Origin: Granulosicoccus antarcticus IMCC3135
GTDB lineage: Bacteria; Pseudomonadota; Gammaproteobacteria; Granulosicoccales; Granulosicoccaceae
Assembly: GCF_002215215.1 (NCBI RefSeq)
Contig: NZ_CP018632.1
Location: 310,501-374,500, forward strand
Direction: 5' to 3'
Length of the DNA: 64,000 nucleotides
Under the pieces are notes generated by a model, which saw only the letters and a program-made list of their open reading frames with translations, had not been told where the DNA came from and made no database searches. Each line of letters begins with the position of its first letter. Within the stretch, counting starts at the first letter, position 1. Below, piece after piece: positions 18,299 to 26,912 of this stretch. A program made the position numbers and the translations under genes.

Positions 18299-19390
18299 AT
18301 GTCTGAAGTCTCACGCGAAAAAATCGAAGCCGTTCTCGCTCAGGTAGTCGATCCTCACCTTGCGGTGAGTCTCATGGAAGCGAAGGTCGTCCAGGAGATA
18401 CGTATCGACAATGGCGCCGTTGCCATTGACCTGCGCATGTCATATCCCTGTCAGCGTTGGGCACAAACCCTGCGTAGCATGGTTGTCGAGCCGGTGTCAG
18501 CGCTTGAAGGCGTCTCGGCGGTAACAGTCAATGTCACGCAAAAGATCATTGCTCATTCTGTGCAGCATGGTGTCAAGCGTCTGGAAAACGTCAAGAACAT
18601 CATTGCGGTGGCCTCTGGCAAGGGCGGTGTTGGTAAATCCACCACTTCCGCCAACCTGGCACTGGCGCTGGCCTCCGAAGGCGCAACCGTCGGATTGCTG
18701 GATGCCGATATCTACGGTCCTAGCCAGCCACGCATGATGGGACTCTCAGGGCAGCCTGAATCCAAGGATGGTAAAAGTCTGGAGCCCATGGAAAACTATG
18801 GTGTGCAGACGATGTCGATCGGTTTTCTGATCGATGAAGAGACGCCCATGATCTGGCGTGGCCCGATGGTTACGCAGGCATTGGAACAATTGCTGAACGA
18901 TACACGCTGGCGAGATCTGGATTATCTGATCATCGATCTGCCGCCCGGTACCGGCGATACGCAATTGACGCTGGCCCAGAAAGTCCCGGTCAGTGGTGCA
19001 ATCATTGTCACGACCCCTCAGGATATCGCCTTGCTGGATGCTCGCAAGGGACTGAAAATGTTCGAGAAAGTAGAAGTTCCTATTCTCGGCATCGTTGAAA
19101 ACATGTCGACTCATATTTGTAGTGAGTGTGGTCACGAAGAGCATATCTTTGGCCAGGGTGGCGGTCAGACGATGGCCAGTGAAGCCGGCATCGAGCTATT
19201 GGGCTCCCTGCCTTTGGAAATGAGCATTCGTATGCAGGCCGACAGTGGCAAGCCGACGGTTGTAGCAGAGCCAGACAGTCGCACGGCAGAGGCGTATCGT
19301 GAGATAGCCCGCAAGGCTGCGGCACGTCTGTCCCGGCAAGCCAAGGACTACTCGGCTGCATTCCCAACCATCGTGATACAAAACACGTGA
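18299..19390 (+). CDS. apbC: Iron-sulfur cluster carrier protein ApbC/Mrp
   Basis: P-loop ATPase of the Mrp/NBP35 family that carries and transfers 4Fe-4S clusters to apo-proteins. 363 residues. An N-terminal MIP18-like (DUF59) domain spans about 5-80. A deviant Walker [11 protein letters not shown], follows at about 110-119, with [14 protein letters not shown] as the Mrp signature. A CxxC pair near 280 ([11 protein letters not shown]) is the cluster-binding site. I start at ATG 18299, preceded by AAGGAG at 18281-18286; the open frame extends upstream to 18179 without conserved sequence. It overlaps dcd by 4 bases and is divergent from metG. Confidence 0.94.
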   Translation: MSEVSREKIEAVLAQVVDPHLAVSLMEAKVVQEIRIDNGAVAIDLRMSYPCQRWAQTLRSMVVEPVSALEGVSAVTVNVTQKIIAHSVQHGVKRLENVKNIIAVASGKGGVGKSTTSANLALALASEGATVGLLDADIYGPSQPRMMGLSGQPESKDGKSLEPMENYGVQTMSIGFLIDEETPMIWRGPMVTQALEQLLNDTRWRDLDYLIIDLPPGTGDTQLTLAQKVPVSGAIIVTTPQDIALLDARKGLKMFEKVEVPILGIVENMSTHICSECGHEEHIFGQGGGQTMASEAGIELLGSLPLEMSIRMQADSGKPTVVAEPDSRTAEAYREIARKAAARLSRQAKDYSAAFPTIVIQNT

Positions 19391-19956
19391 GCATCAAATC
19401 CGACAAGTGGATCCGGCGTATGGCCGCCAGCAGCGGCATGATAGAGCCGTTTGAGGAAGGCCAGGTTCGGTTAGACGAGAATAATGAGCGCATCGTCTCA
19501 TATGGCACTTCAAGCTACGGCTACGATGTGCGCTGTGCTGATGAGTTCAAGATATTCACGAATATCAATCACGCCATCGTGGATCCGAAAGCCTTTGATT
19601 CAGGCAGCTTTGTCGACATCAAATCTGATGTCTGCATTATTCCGCCTAATTCCTTTGCGCTGGCACGAACCGTCGAATATTTCCGTATTCCGCGTAACGT
19701 GCTGACGGTTTGTCTGGGCAAGAGCACCTATGCGCGTTGCGGCATTATCGTCAATGTAACGCCGCTGGAGCCCGAATGGGAAGGTCACGTCACCCTCGAA
19801 TTTTCCAACACGACACCGTTGCCGGCGAAGATCTACGCCAACGAAGGTATCGCGCAGATGCTGTTCTTTGAAAGTGACGAGGTCTGTGAAACGTCCTACG
19901 CCGACCGGGGTGGAAAATACCAGGGGCAGCGTGGGGTGACTCTACCAAGAACCTGA
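19387..19956 (+). CDS. dcd: dCTP deaminase
   Basis: Deaminates dCTP to dUTP, the main source of dUMP for thymidylate synthesis. 189 residues. SYGYDVRC near 39-46, [10 protein letters not shown] (about 112-121) and the following [14 protein letters not shown] carry the conserved substrate-binding and catalytic Arg and Glu residues of the family. The start is GTG, overlapping the apbC stop (GTGA), so translation is probably coupled. The apbC-dcd pair is conserved in pseudomonads and relatives. Confidence 0.96.
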   Translation: MSIKSDKWIRRMAASSGMIEPFEEGQVRLDENNERIVSYGTSSYGYDVRCADEFKIFTNINHAIVDPKAFDSGSFVDIKSDVCIIPPNSFALARTVEYFRIPRNVLTVCLGKSTYARCGIIVNVTPLEPEWEGHVTLEFSNTTPLPAKIYANEGIAQMLFFESDEVCETSYADRGGKYQGQRGVTLPRT

Positions 19957-20003
19957 GGGTTCCAGCAGCATGGGCCTGTTACGGGTATCGGCGGTGAACT
20001 GAC

Positions 20004-20840
20004 ATGCCAGTTGGTCTGGATGTATCCGCCCTCTTGTTGATCATGGCAGCCTTGCTGGTTGCCGGCTGTGCCATCGGATTCTGTGCCGGATTTTTCGGTA
20101 TCGGCGGTGGTGCCATATCGGTGCCGGTGTTCTTTGAGGTTTACCGTCTCACCGGCAATGTCGATGATATTGCCATGCCGTTGGCGGTCGGCACCTCGCT
20201 GGCCATGATCATCCCCACCTCATACCTGTCGGCGCGTGAACACGCTCGCCTGGGCACGCTTGATCTCGCAGTACTGCGCACCTGGCTGCTGCCCATACTG
20301 GTTGGTGTGATTTGTGGCAGCGTGCTGGCAGGTTTTGCCGACGCAGAGCTCTTCCAGTTAGTGTTTGTCGTTGTTGGTGGGGTGATGTCGACCCGCATGT
20401 TGTTCGGTGGTAACAGCCAGCAGATCAAAGACACTCTGCCCGGACGAGGGCTGTTGTCCGCGTACGGTCTGGGTATCGGCTTGTTGTCGGCGCTGATGGG
20501 GATCGGCGGCGGGGCACTGTCAACAATGATTCTGACGTTGTACGGGCGCACTATCCATCAGGCCATATCAACATCGGCTGGTGTGGGTTTGCTGATTGCT
20601 GTGCCGGGCGCCATCGGGTACGTTATCGCCGGCTGGGGAAATCCCGAGCTACCAGCCGATGCCATGGGGTATGTCTCCCTGCTGACTCTGATGGTGGTCA
20701 TGCCTGCGGCGATCATGACGACACGATTGGGCGCAAGGGCCGCCCACACTCGATCACGTGCACAGCTATCCCGCTATTTCGGTCTGTTCTTGCTGACGGT
20801 TGCGCTGCGTTTTCTCGTGGCTATTGTGTTCGGCGTCTGA
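20004..20840 (+). CDS. TSUP-family transporter (TauE/SafE sulfite exporter-like)
   Basis: Polytopic inner-membrane protein of 278 residues with about eight predicted helices. The internal repeat typical of TauE/SafE is visible: GFFGIGGGAISVPVF near residue 28 and ALMGIGGGALSTMIL near 160. Proteins of this family export sulfite, sulfoacetate or other organic anions; the substrate cannot be read from sequence. It follows dcd by 47 bases on the same strand. A sulfonate-type uptake system is encoded 26 kb away, but no direct link is shown. Confidence 0.88.
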   Translation: MPVGLDVSALLLIMAALLVAGCAIGFCAGFFGIGGGAISVPVFFEVYRLTGNVDDIAMPLAVGTSLAMIIPTSYLSAREHARLGTLDLAVLRTWLLPILVGVICGSVLAGFADAELFQLVFVVVGGVMSTRMLFGGNSQQIKDTLPGRGLLSAYGLGIGLLSALMGIGGGALSTMILTLYGRTIHQAISTSAGVGLLIAVPGAIGYVIAGWGNPELPADAMGYVSLLTLMVVMPAAIMTTRLGARAAHTRSRAQLSRYFGLFLLTVALRFLVAIVFGV

Positions 20841-21017
20841 ACGCCATGTATGTAACATTCGGGTGAAAAAAAACTTTATTCAGATTGCTGGGAAGTCCTC
20901 ATTCATTGATTTCAGCGCTTTGTGGAGTCAAAAACCGGTCTGCTTGCTGCTTGCCAATTTGCCAGTGGTGGTTTTTTTTGGTTGAATCGGGGATATATCA
21001 AAAATTTGAGCACCGAC

Positions 21018-21524
21018 ATGATTGACTGCGATGGGTATCGAGCGAATGTCGGCATCATTCTGAGTAACAACGAAGGGCAGGTCTTTTGGGCAAGGCGAGT
21101 TGGACAGAACGCATGGCAGTTCCCACAAGGTGGAATTGACCATGCAGAATCCCCCGAAGAGGCGATGTACCGCGAGTTGAAGGAAGAGACCGGGCTGTCG
21201 CCCGGCGATGTCGATGTGTTGGGTTGTACGCGTGAATGGCTGAAGTATCGACTGCCAAAGCGTTATGTGCGGCGGAATCAGAAGCCGCTTTGCATTGGTC
21301 AGAAACAGATCTGGTACATGCTGCGCATGTTGGGCAATGAAACAGCCGTGGATCTGGCCAATAGTCCGAAGCCGGAATTTGACCACTGGCGCTGGGTGGA
21401 TTACTGGGAGCCATCCCGACAGGTCATCTTCTTCAAACGCAAGGTCTACAAGCGAGCCTTGACCGAGCTGGAGCCGTTATTGGTTGATACGACTGTCAGC
21501 TGTTCACTCAAGCTGCTCAGTTAG
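21018..21524 (+). CDS. rppH: RNA pyrophosphohydrolase RppH
   Basis: Nudix hydrolase that removes pyrophosphate from triphosphorylated mRNA 5' ends and so opens them to RNase E decay. 168 residues from ATG 21018. [15 protein letters not shown] is the canonical RppH start, so I do not use the upstream in-frame codons from 20922. The Nudix box [20 protein letters not shown] begins at about residue 38. WQFPQGG and the [14 protein letters not shown] segments are family-typical. It has 177 bp of A/T-rich upstream sequence and no strong Shine-Dalgarno. Convergent with hemJ. Confidence 0.96.
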   Translation: MIDCDGYRANVGIILSNNEGQVFWARRVGQNAWQFPQGGIDHAESPEEAMYRELKEETGLSPGDVDVLGCTREWLKYRLPKRYVRRNQKPLCIGQKQIWYMLRMLGNETAVDLANSPKPEFDHWRWVDYWEPSRQVIFFKRKVYKRALTELEPLLVDTTVSCSLKLLS

Positions 21525-21555
21525 GTCGCAGGAGGCTCTGAGGGCGGATTGCAGA

Positions 21556-21593
21556 GCGTCCCATCGTGCCTGAATGGTTCAGGCTTGGGACGC
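21556..21593. terminator. Long two-part stem-loop between converging rppH and hemJ
   Basis: An outer 8-bp stem (21556-21563 with 21586-21593) encloses an inner 7-bp stem (21568-21574 with 21578-21584) with a TGG loop. It sits 32 bases after rppH and 42 bases beyond the hemJ stop, a natural place for a shared transcript end. It lacks a T tract, so it may act as an RNA-stabilising 3' structure rather than a classical terminator. Confidence 0.5.
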
Positions 21594-21634
21594 ACCTGCT
21601 TTGGCTGACAGCAGCTTCTCAGTGCGCCTGTCGT

Positions 21635-22063
21635 TCAGTTGAATGGTCGTGCAATAACCAGAATGACAATTCCTGCCAGAAACGCAACCGGCACCTCGTT
21701 GAACCAGCGATACCACACGTGTGAGTGGGTATTACCATCATCCCGAAAGAGTCTGACCAGTCTGGCGCAATAAAGGTGATAGCCGATCAGGCCCAGCACC
21801 AGCAGGAGTTTGAGTTTCATCCAGGCTAGCGTCATCAGACCAGGCAGCCAGATGATCAGCAACAGCGAACCAAAGACAATCGTGAGCAGGGCGCCAATAT
21901 TGGTGATGGCCAGCAATTTGCGCTCCATCACTTTGAACGTATCCATCTGTCCTTGATTCGCCTGATCGCTCATGGCGTGGTAGACGAATACGCGAGGCAG
22001 ATAGAAGAGCCCCGCAAACCAGGTCACCATGAAAATAACGTGCAGTGATTTGATCCACAACAT
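21635..22063 (-). CDS. hemJ: Protoporphyrinogen IX oxidase HemJ
   Basis: Small membrane protein that oxidises protoporphyrinogen IX in heme synthesis. 142 residues from ATG 22063, with four predicted helices. MLWIKSLHVIFMVTWFAGLF and YLPRVFVYHA are the HemJ (UPF0093) signature, including the conserved N-terminal His. The longer frame from 22129 adds a polar leader that does not fit, so it is rejected. The start lies 1 base after the stop of the TlpA-like gene, suggesting one operon. Confidence 0.9.
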   Translation of the reverse strand: MLWIKSLHVIFMVTWFAGLFYLPRVFVYHAMSDQANQGQMDTFKVMERKLLAITNIGALLTIVFGSLLLIIWLPGLMTLAWMKLKLLLVLGLIGYHLYCARLVRLFRDDGNTHSHVWYRWFNEVPVAFLAGIVILVIARPFN

Positions 22064-22064
22064 C

Positions 22065-22568
22065 TCAGCCCAGCTCCAGTAATTTGTCGAGCTCGTCGCG
22101 CAGCGCATCAAACTCGATGGCACCGACATACCGTTTCACCAGCCGACCGTCTGAATCCATCAGAAAGCTGATCGGTGTGCCCTGTACCGGACCAAAAGCT
22201 GCGACAGCATCCCCTTTGAGATCCAGGGCTACCGGGAAAGGAAACTGTTGAGCCTGGGCCAGTTCCAGCACGTCATTGGGTGGGTCATAGGGCATGGCGA
22301 CAGCGATTACCTTTACGCCATGCGGTGTGTAGTCATCGTAGAGCGAAGCCAGCTCAGGCATCTCGGCCAGACAGATAGCGCACGTGGTTGACCAGAAATT
22401 CACGAACAACGGGCTGTCGATGTCGGCCACGGCAATCTGCTGGCCATCGAGCGTGCTGAAGGAGAGCTGGGCCACGGAATCATCCAGCTCGGTACGGTTG
22501 CTGCATGAGGCAAGCAAAGCGGTAGCTAGCAGGCATATGCCAGTCAGCCAGCGAAAACGATATTTCAT
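22065..22568 (-). CDS. TlpA-like thioredoxin-fold lipoprotein
   Basis: A 167-residue thiol-disulfide protein probably anchored in the inner or outer membrane. The signal peptide ends in a lipobox, LLAS-C22. The thioredoxin/AhpC-TSA fold has its CxxC at C63-A-I-C66 in FWSTTCAICLAEMP, and the cis-Pro loop reads GTPISFL. Proteins of this type reduce periplasmic cysteines, for instance during cytochrome c assembly. The start is ATG 22568; the frame runs to 22625 but the lipoprotein signal begins at MKYRFRW. Cotranscribed with hemJ, which hints at a heme-related role (inference). Confidence 0.87.
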   Translation of the reverse strand: MKYRFRWLTGICLLATALLASCSNRTELDDSVAQLSFSTLDGQQIAVADIDSPLFVNFWSTTCAICLAEMPELASLYDDYTPHGVKVIAVAMPYDPPNDVLELAQAQQFPFPVALDLKGDAVAAFGPVQGTPISFLMDSDGRLVKRYVGAIEFDALRDELDKLLELG

Positions 22569-22879
22569 GGGTTTGCTACGAGTCCCTGCACAGAGTGCCG
22601 GGAGATGCAAAGAGAGAATCGGCACGGGTCTGCCTGCTGGATGTGAGTGGAGCTAATCATACCGAGTCGGAGTCATTTGGGTGAGTTGGATAACGCAATG
22701 TGTTCAAGACAACAAAACGTTAAGGAAATTCGCCAAGTGGCCGACATTTTCGATGGGTGTTTTTGGTCTGGTTCAAGTTTGTTGCCAAGAAAACCTCGAT
22801 CAGTACAACGCCTTGTTCAATTTAAAACGCTTCTACGCAGCCTTGCAAAGAAGCAAGTAGTTAACTGGAGATCTGGTTC
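22569..22879. other. Intergenic region between divergent genes, no gene seen
   Basis: A 311-base stretch between the TlpA-like lipoprotein and the small barrel protein, where promoters for both directions are expected. It becomes A/T-richer toward the right. A 78-codon frame crosses it (22647-22883) but has no ribosome-binding site or recognisable pattern. GGAG at 22867-22870 serves the barrel gene at 22880. I see no repeat or RNA gene. Confidence 0.6.
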
Positions 22880-23383
22880 ATGAGAAGACTACTCAGCGGT
22901 TTGGTGCTGAGCCTTGGCCTACTGTCAGGAGCTGCACATGCAGATCCTGCCAAGTTTTATTTTGGTGCAGGGTTAGCCGACGGAAGTGTCGACGTGACAA
23001 ACGGTAGTGACAAAACCCTCGGTGCGATATCTGTCACCGTTGGTCTTCAATTTCTCGATTTCATCGGGGTTGAGTTTGGTGTGGGTTCGGGGTCGGATCA
23101 GTCCGGCAGCATTCTCAGTGAACCACTGGTGACCTATCAGAGCGCCATGCTTCGCCTTGGGTACCGATGGGACCGTGTGGGCGTCTATCTTCTGGGCGGC
23201 CACGCTCGAATGGATATCGACTCGGATTACAACAACAGCGATGCCGGCAATGTGTATGGCTTCGGTATCAACCTGTTTGGCAACGAAACCACCGCGCTGA
23301 ACCTGCATGTGCTTGATTTCGATGATGGAGCCTTTACGAGCACCACCGTCGGATTCCAGCACTACTTCGGCGGCTTCAGGTAG
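22880..23383 (+). CDS. Small outer-membrane beta-barrel protein
   Basis: A 167-residue protein with a signal peptide (about 1-21, cleaved after AHA) and a mature part of alternating hydrophobic strands rich in Gly and aromatic residues (FYFGAGLADGS, SAMLRLGYRW, VGVYLLGGHA, TTVGFQHYFGG). This is the layout of an eight-stranded OmpA/OmpX-like barrel. It ends in GFR, not the usual terminal Phe. The stop overlaps the Shine-Dalgarno of the next gene, an Ig-domain lipoprotein, so the two are likely made together. Function unknown. Confidence 0.7.
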   Translation: MRRLLSGLVLSLGLLSGAAHADPAKFYFGAGLADGSVDVTNGSDKTLGAISVTVGLQFLDFIGVEFGVGSGSDQSGSILSEPLVTYQSAMLRLGYRWDRVGVYLLGGHARMDIDSDYNNSDAGNVYGFGINLFGNETTALNLHVLDFDDGAFTSTTVGFQHYFGGFR

Positions 23384-23392
23384 GAGATAGGC

Positions 23393-25384
23393 ATGCGAAC
23401 GAGAAAAAGTGTGGGAATGGATAAATATGCACTGGCCGCTTTGCTAGTGGCGGGAACTTTGATTCTTGGCGGTTGCGGACAGCGTAGCGATCTTGCCACC
23501 AGCACAGATCAGACTGATTCCGGGACTGACACCGATACCGACACTGATGTCGATAGCGGCACCGATGAGCCGGATGTGGGGGCTGCCAATTCGGCTGAGC
23601 TGAACATGCGAGTGTTGAGTAACGTCAACAGCATCAATACGGGTGGTACTGATGTGGCCAACATCACCGCGCTGGTGACCGATGTCAACAATAATGCTCT
23701 GGCCGAGACCCAGGTGACGTTCAGTTCAACGGGCGGGGTGTTGCAGAACATCTCCAGTATTACTGACGAAAATGGCGAAGCGAGTGCGACGCTGAATCTG
23801 GCTCAGGATTTTCAGAACCAGGACATTGTGGTGACCGTATCTGCCAACAACTTCGATGCGGCAGTCACAGTGACAGCGCTGGGAAGTACATTGGAAGTCA
23901 CTGGACCAGAGACGCTGGTGCTGGGTGACAAGGCCGAGCTGGTTTTGAGCCTGGTTGCCGGTAATGGTGAGCCAATCGCCAACCAGCCAATGAGCGTGAC
24001 ATCAGCGGTTAACAATACAATTGAGCCTGCGATAGCGGTGACAGATCCTGATGGTCGCGTCTCTATCCTGGTGGGTTCTGAAAACTCTGATGACACGATT
24101 CGCATCAGTGGCTTGAACGGTACGGTCAATGCCACCCATCAGTTTGAAGTGGCTGCTGACATTCTTAAATTTTCCGACGCAGCAATCGATTCAGAACTAC
24201 CGGTGTCAACAATCAACTCCATTGCCGTCTCCTGGAGCAGTGAGGGTCTGCCAGTGGTTGGGAGAGAGCTGCGATTCTCGACAACTGCGGGTGAAATTGT
24301 GGGTGATAGCACTGTGTTGACGAATGCCGAGGGGCAGGCGACCGTCATGTTGCAATCCAGTAGCGCCGGACCAGCCAAGGTTACCGTTGAAGCGGCAGAT
24401 GAAGGGCAGCCAAAAACCAGTGTTGATATCGAGTTCGTTGCGACTGTGCCAGGCATGGTTGCCATTGACGCGACTTCCACTCGTGTTCATACCCAAGAGG
24501 CCAGTACCATTGTGGCACTGGTTACCGACGTGAATGGTAATCCAGTCAAGAATCAGGTTGTAGACTTCACTAGCGCTGATCTGAAGGGAGGTCAGTTGAA
24601 CCCCGCTTCTGCCAAGAGCAATAGTAGCGGTATTGCAAGTGTGGCTTTTACTGCAGGCAATAATGCAACTGAGGTTGATGATATACAGATTCAAGCTAAG
24701 GTGAAAGGTACTGAGCTGGTTGATATTCTTGATCTGACTGTTGTCAAGCGGGTGCTTAACGTCACGATCGGTACCTCCAATGAAATAAATATCAAGCCAC
24801 TGGGTACTCAGTACGCGATGCCGTTTATCGTGCAAGTAGCTGACGGTAGTGGTACGCCGCTGGAAGACGCGACGGTGAAGCTCTCCATCCGGCCGATGAC
24901 TTTCACCAAGGGCTATATGGTACTGGTCAATGAGGGTGGGTTCGAGTATGCAGCTGATATTGAAAACTGGTCTGCACACCACTGGGCAGTGGCAGATGCC
25001 CATATCATTTGTAGCACAGAGGATGGTAATGGCAATCGTATACTCGATACAGGTGAAGACCTGAACGGTAATGGCTCGCTTGATCCGCAGGATCCCGCAG
25101 CACTGGCCGCCATTGACAGTGATGAATACGCCACTATCAGCGGTGGAACACTCACGACTGACAAGAACGGTTCTGGCTATTTCGAAATGTTGTATCCAGC
25201 CAGTAACTCCCTTTGGAGCTATGTGCAAATCACGGCACGTGCCGAAGCACTGGGTGCTGAGGCCGATGACTTTTTCCGCACAATTCTGCCCTTGCCAGCC
25301 ACTGAAATATCAGAGGAAAGTGAGAATCCGGCTAACCATTTCAGCCCATACGGGGTGGATCTGGATTGCAGCAACACCAATTGA
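23393..25384 (+). CDS. Ig-like (Big) domain lipoprotein
   Basis: A 663-residue surface or periplasmic lipoprotein. The lipobox LGGC puts the lipidated Cys at residue 28, followed by an acidic Thr/Asp/Ser-rich linker (about 35-62). Three or more bacterial Ig-like (Big_1/invasin-type) domains follow, marked by repeats of xITALVTDVNNNALAETQVTF, AVSWSSEGLPVVGRELRF and IVALVTDVNGNPVKNQVVDF. Near 540-565 the segment EDGNGNRILDTGEDLNGNGS has paired DxNxNxxxD loops that look calcium-binding. GGAG at 23383-23386 supports the 23393 start; ATG 23417 is possible. Similar proteins act in adhesion or surface structure; the role here is unknown. Confidence 0.78.
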   Translation: MRTRKSVGMDKYALAALLVAGTLILGGCGQRSDLATSTDQTDSGTDTDTDTDVDSGTDEPDVGAANSAELNMRVLSNVNSINTGGTDVANITALVTDVNNNALAETQVTFSSTGGVLQNISSITDENGEASATLNLAQDFQNQDIVVTVSANNFDAAVTVTALGSTLEVTGPETLVLGDKAELVLSLVAGNGEPIANQPMSVTSAVNNTIEPAIAVTDPDGRVSILVGSENSDDTIRISGLNGTVNATHQFEVAADILKFSDAAIDSELPVSTINSIAVSWSSEGLPVVGRELRFSTTAGEIVGDSTVLTNAEGQATVMLQSSSAGPAKVTVEAADEGQPKTSVDIEFVATVPGMVAIDATSTRVHTQEASTIVALVTDVNGNPVKNQVVDFTSADLKGGQLNPASAKSNSSGIASVAFTAGNNATEVDDIQIQAKVKGTELVDILDLTVVKRVLNVTIGTSNEINIKPLGTQYAMPFIVQVADGSGTPLEDATVKLSIRPMTFTKGYMVLVNEGGFEYAADIENWSAHHWAVADAHIICSTEDGNGNRILDTGEDLNGNGSLDPQDPAALAAIDSDEYATISGGTLTTDKNGSGYFEMLYPASNSLWSYVQITARAEALGAEADDFFRTILPLPATEISEESENPANHFSPYGVDLDCSNTN

Positions 25385-25397
25385 TACGGTGCTGGAA

Positions 25398-25420
25398 GAG
25401 CCGCAGGCTTGCTGCGGCTC
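25398..25420 (+). terminator. Terminator-like hairpin after the Ig-domain lipoprotein
   Basis: GAGCCGCAG (25398-25406) and CTGCGGCTC (25412-25420) form a perfect G/C-rich 9-bp stem with a 5-base loop, 14 bases after the stop codon. The following sequence is only moderately T-rich. Confidence 0.6.
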
Positions 25421-25517
25421 GTAAACTTATTCACGAAACAGCCGACATAGTAGACAGCTGGCAACACTGCTGAATCTGCCAACGGGACAGAGCGGCGAAC
25501 CGGAAGATACAGGTACT

Positions 25518-26798
25518 ATGGTTTTCAAGAGCGATTCGAATCCAGCGGTGTCAAACGCTGACGAGAACAGTGTGATGATACTGGCCGCAGCTGCGAAGGT
25601 ATCTCCGGTTGGTGAGCTCAACGACGCCAACCGGGAGGCCTTGTGCAAGACTGCAACTGTTGTGCATGTTCAACGCAACGATCAGATCAAGCCTGAGAAT
25701 TCACACCGGTGGTTGATGTATCTGGTTGAAGGTTCTGTGCACCTGTATTCCGGCAAGGAGGAGATCGGCGTAATCAACGCAGGAACGCCTGAAGCCTTGA
25801 AGCCTTTGTTTCTGGATAAGGGGGCTCATCAGAGCGCACGAACCAACACAGTTGCCAGGATCGTGAAGTTTGGTCGAGAGCAGTTGAGTATATTGCTCAA
25901 GGAGCAACAGAAAAACGCTATTAACGTCATGGATGTGCAAGTCGGCGAGCTGGATAATCTGGTGTTCGACGATATTGTAGCGGCCATGGAAACGAACAAA
26001 ATCACTCTGGCAAGTTCTGCCGAAGGGGCTGAAAAAATACTGGCATCCTATCGTACGGTTGCCGGCATTCCAGAGTTGGCCGAAGTCATTCAGAGTGATC
26101 CCGGTCTGGCTGTGCATATTGTGCGCGCCGCCAACAAGGTTGATTCAAGCAACAATGATTCAACCTCCAGCATACGAGGCGCAATCACTCGCCTGGGTGT
26201 GACAGAAACTCAACGAACCCTGATTGACCTTCTACAGAACAACACCATGGTGCCTGCCAGCGCGGTGATTGAAAAACGCCTGCGTCGATTTTTACAGCGC
26301 ACACGGTTATCGGCAGCCATAGTGCAAGTGCTGTCGACCAAAGTCCCAGACCTGAAGCCGGAAGTGGCCACGATGGTTGCATTGGCATCAGATGTCGGTG
26401 AGCTATTGATTCTGACACATGCCAACCGTCATGCAGATCGTTTTACTGACGAGCAACAGCTTGTTGATGTCATCAAGAATTTGCGGGTTATTGTCAGTGC
26501 CTGGTTGATGTCACACTGGGATTTTCCAGAAGAATTCATTGATGCCTGTAATGTTGCACGTGACTGGTATCGTAATCACAATGGCGAGATAACTTACACG
26601 GATCTGGTGACGGCAGCTCTGCTGATCATTCAATCCGAGATGCCAGAGCCCATGCATAGTTCGATTCCCTCGGCCAATAATCTGCTGCTGGCCAGACGCC
26701 TGCAACAGGCAGGCATCGATCTGACTGCACCTGATGAAATCGTCAAGGCTGCGACCGGGCGCCTGCTCACCTTGCAGGAGCTACTCAAGGCGGCCTAG
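25518..26798 (+). CDS. HDOD-domain regulator with N-terminal cyclic-nucleotide-binding-like domain
   Basis: A 426-residue cytoplasmic protein. Residues about 30-135 form a beta-rich domain like cyclic-nucleotide-binding modules (VHVQRNDQIKPENS, LVEGSVHLYSG). Residues about 170-395 form an HDOD domain (ILASYRTVAGIPELAEVIQSDPGLAVHIVRAAN, then SIRGAITRLGV). HDOD proteins are HD-like but lack the catalytic His-Asp metal site and act as regulatory scaffolds in signalling. Ligand and partners are unknown. It lies 134 bases after the lipoprotein, beyond a hairpin, so it probably has its own promoter. Confidence 0.82.
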   Translation: MVFKSDSNPAVSNADENSVMILAAAAKVSPVGELNDANREALCKTATVVHVQRNDQIKPENSHRWLMYLVEGSVHLYSGKEEIGVINAGTPEALKPLFLDKGAHQSARTNTVARIVKFGREQLSILLKEQQKNAINVMDVQVGELDNLVFDDIVAAMETNKITLASSAEGAEKILASYRTVAGIPELAEVIQSDPGLAVHIVRAANKVDSSNNDSTSSIRGAITRLGVTETQRTLIDLLQNNTMVPASAVIEKRLRRFLQRTRLSAAIVQVLSTKVPDLKPEVATMVALASDVGELLILTHANRHADRFTDEQQLVDVIKNLRVIVSAWLMSHWDFPEEFIDACNVARDWYRNHNGEITYTDLVTAALLIIQSEMPEPMHSSIPSANNLLLARRLQQAGIDLTAPDEIVKAATGRLLTLQELLKAA

Positions 26799-26858
26799 TC
26801 AGGCTGCTTGGATCGCAAGTAGTCCTGGGTCTTGTCGATGAGGTGTTTGCTCCCCTGT

Positions 26859-26886
26859 TTGCTGGTTGAGCAAGGGGCGCTATACT
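26859..26886 (+). promoter_or_regulatory. Possible sigma70 promoter for the class V aminotransferase-fold gene
   Basis: A good -10 element, TATACT (26881-26886), has a weak -35, TTGCTG (26859-26864), 16 bp upstream. It lies 27 bases before the ATG at 26913. Only the -10 is convincing. Confidence 0.4.
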
Positions 26887-26912
26887 CGAAGAGAATATAG
26901 TCTTCGACAGGC

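Noticed and set aside
22647-22883. A 78-codon open frame in the intergenic region before the small barrel gene
   Set aside because: No Shine-Dalgarno, no recognisable pattern, and it runs into the start of the barrel gene.
24206-25228. A 340-codon open frame opposite the Ig-domain lipoprotein
   Set aside because: It is antisense to a gene with signal peptide, lipobox and repeated domains. Its translation has no coherent hydrophobic or domain pattern.
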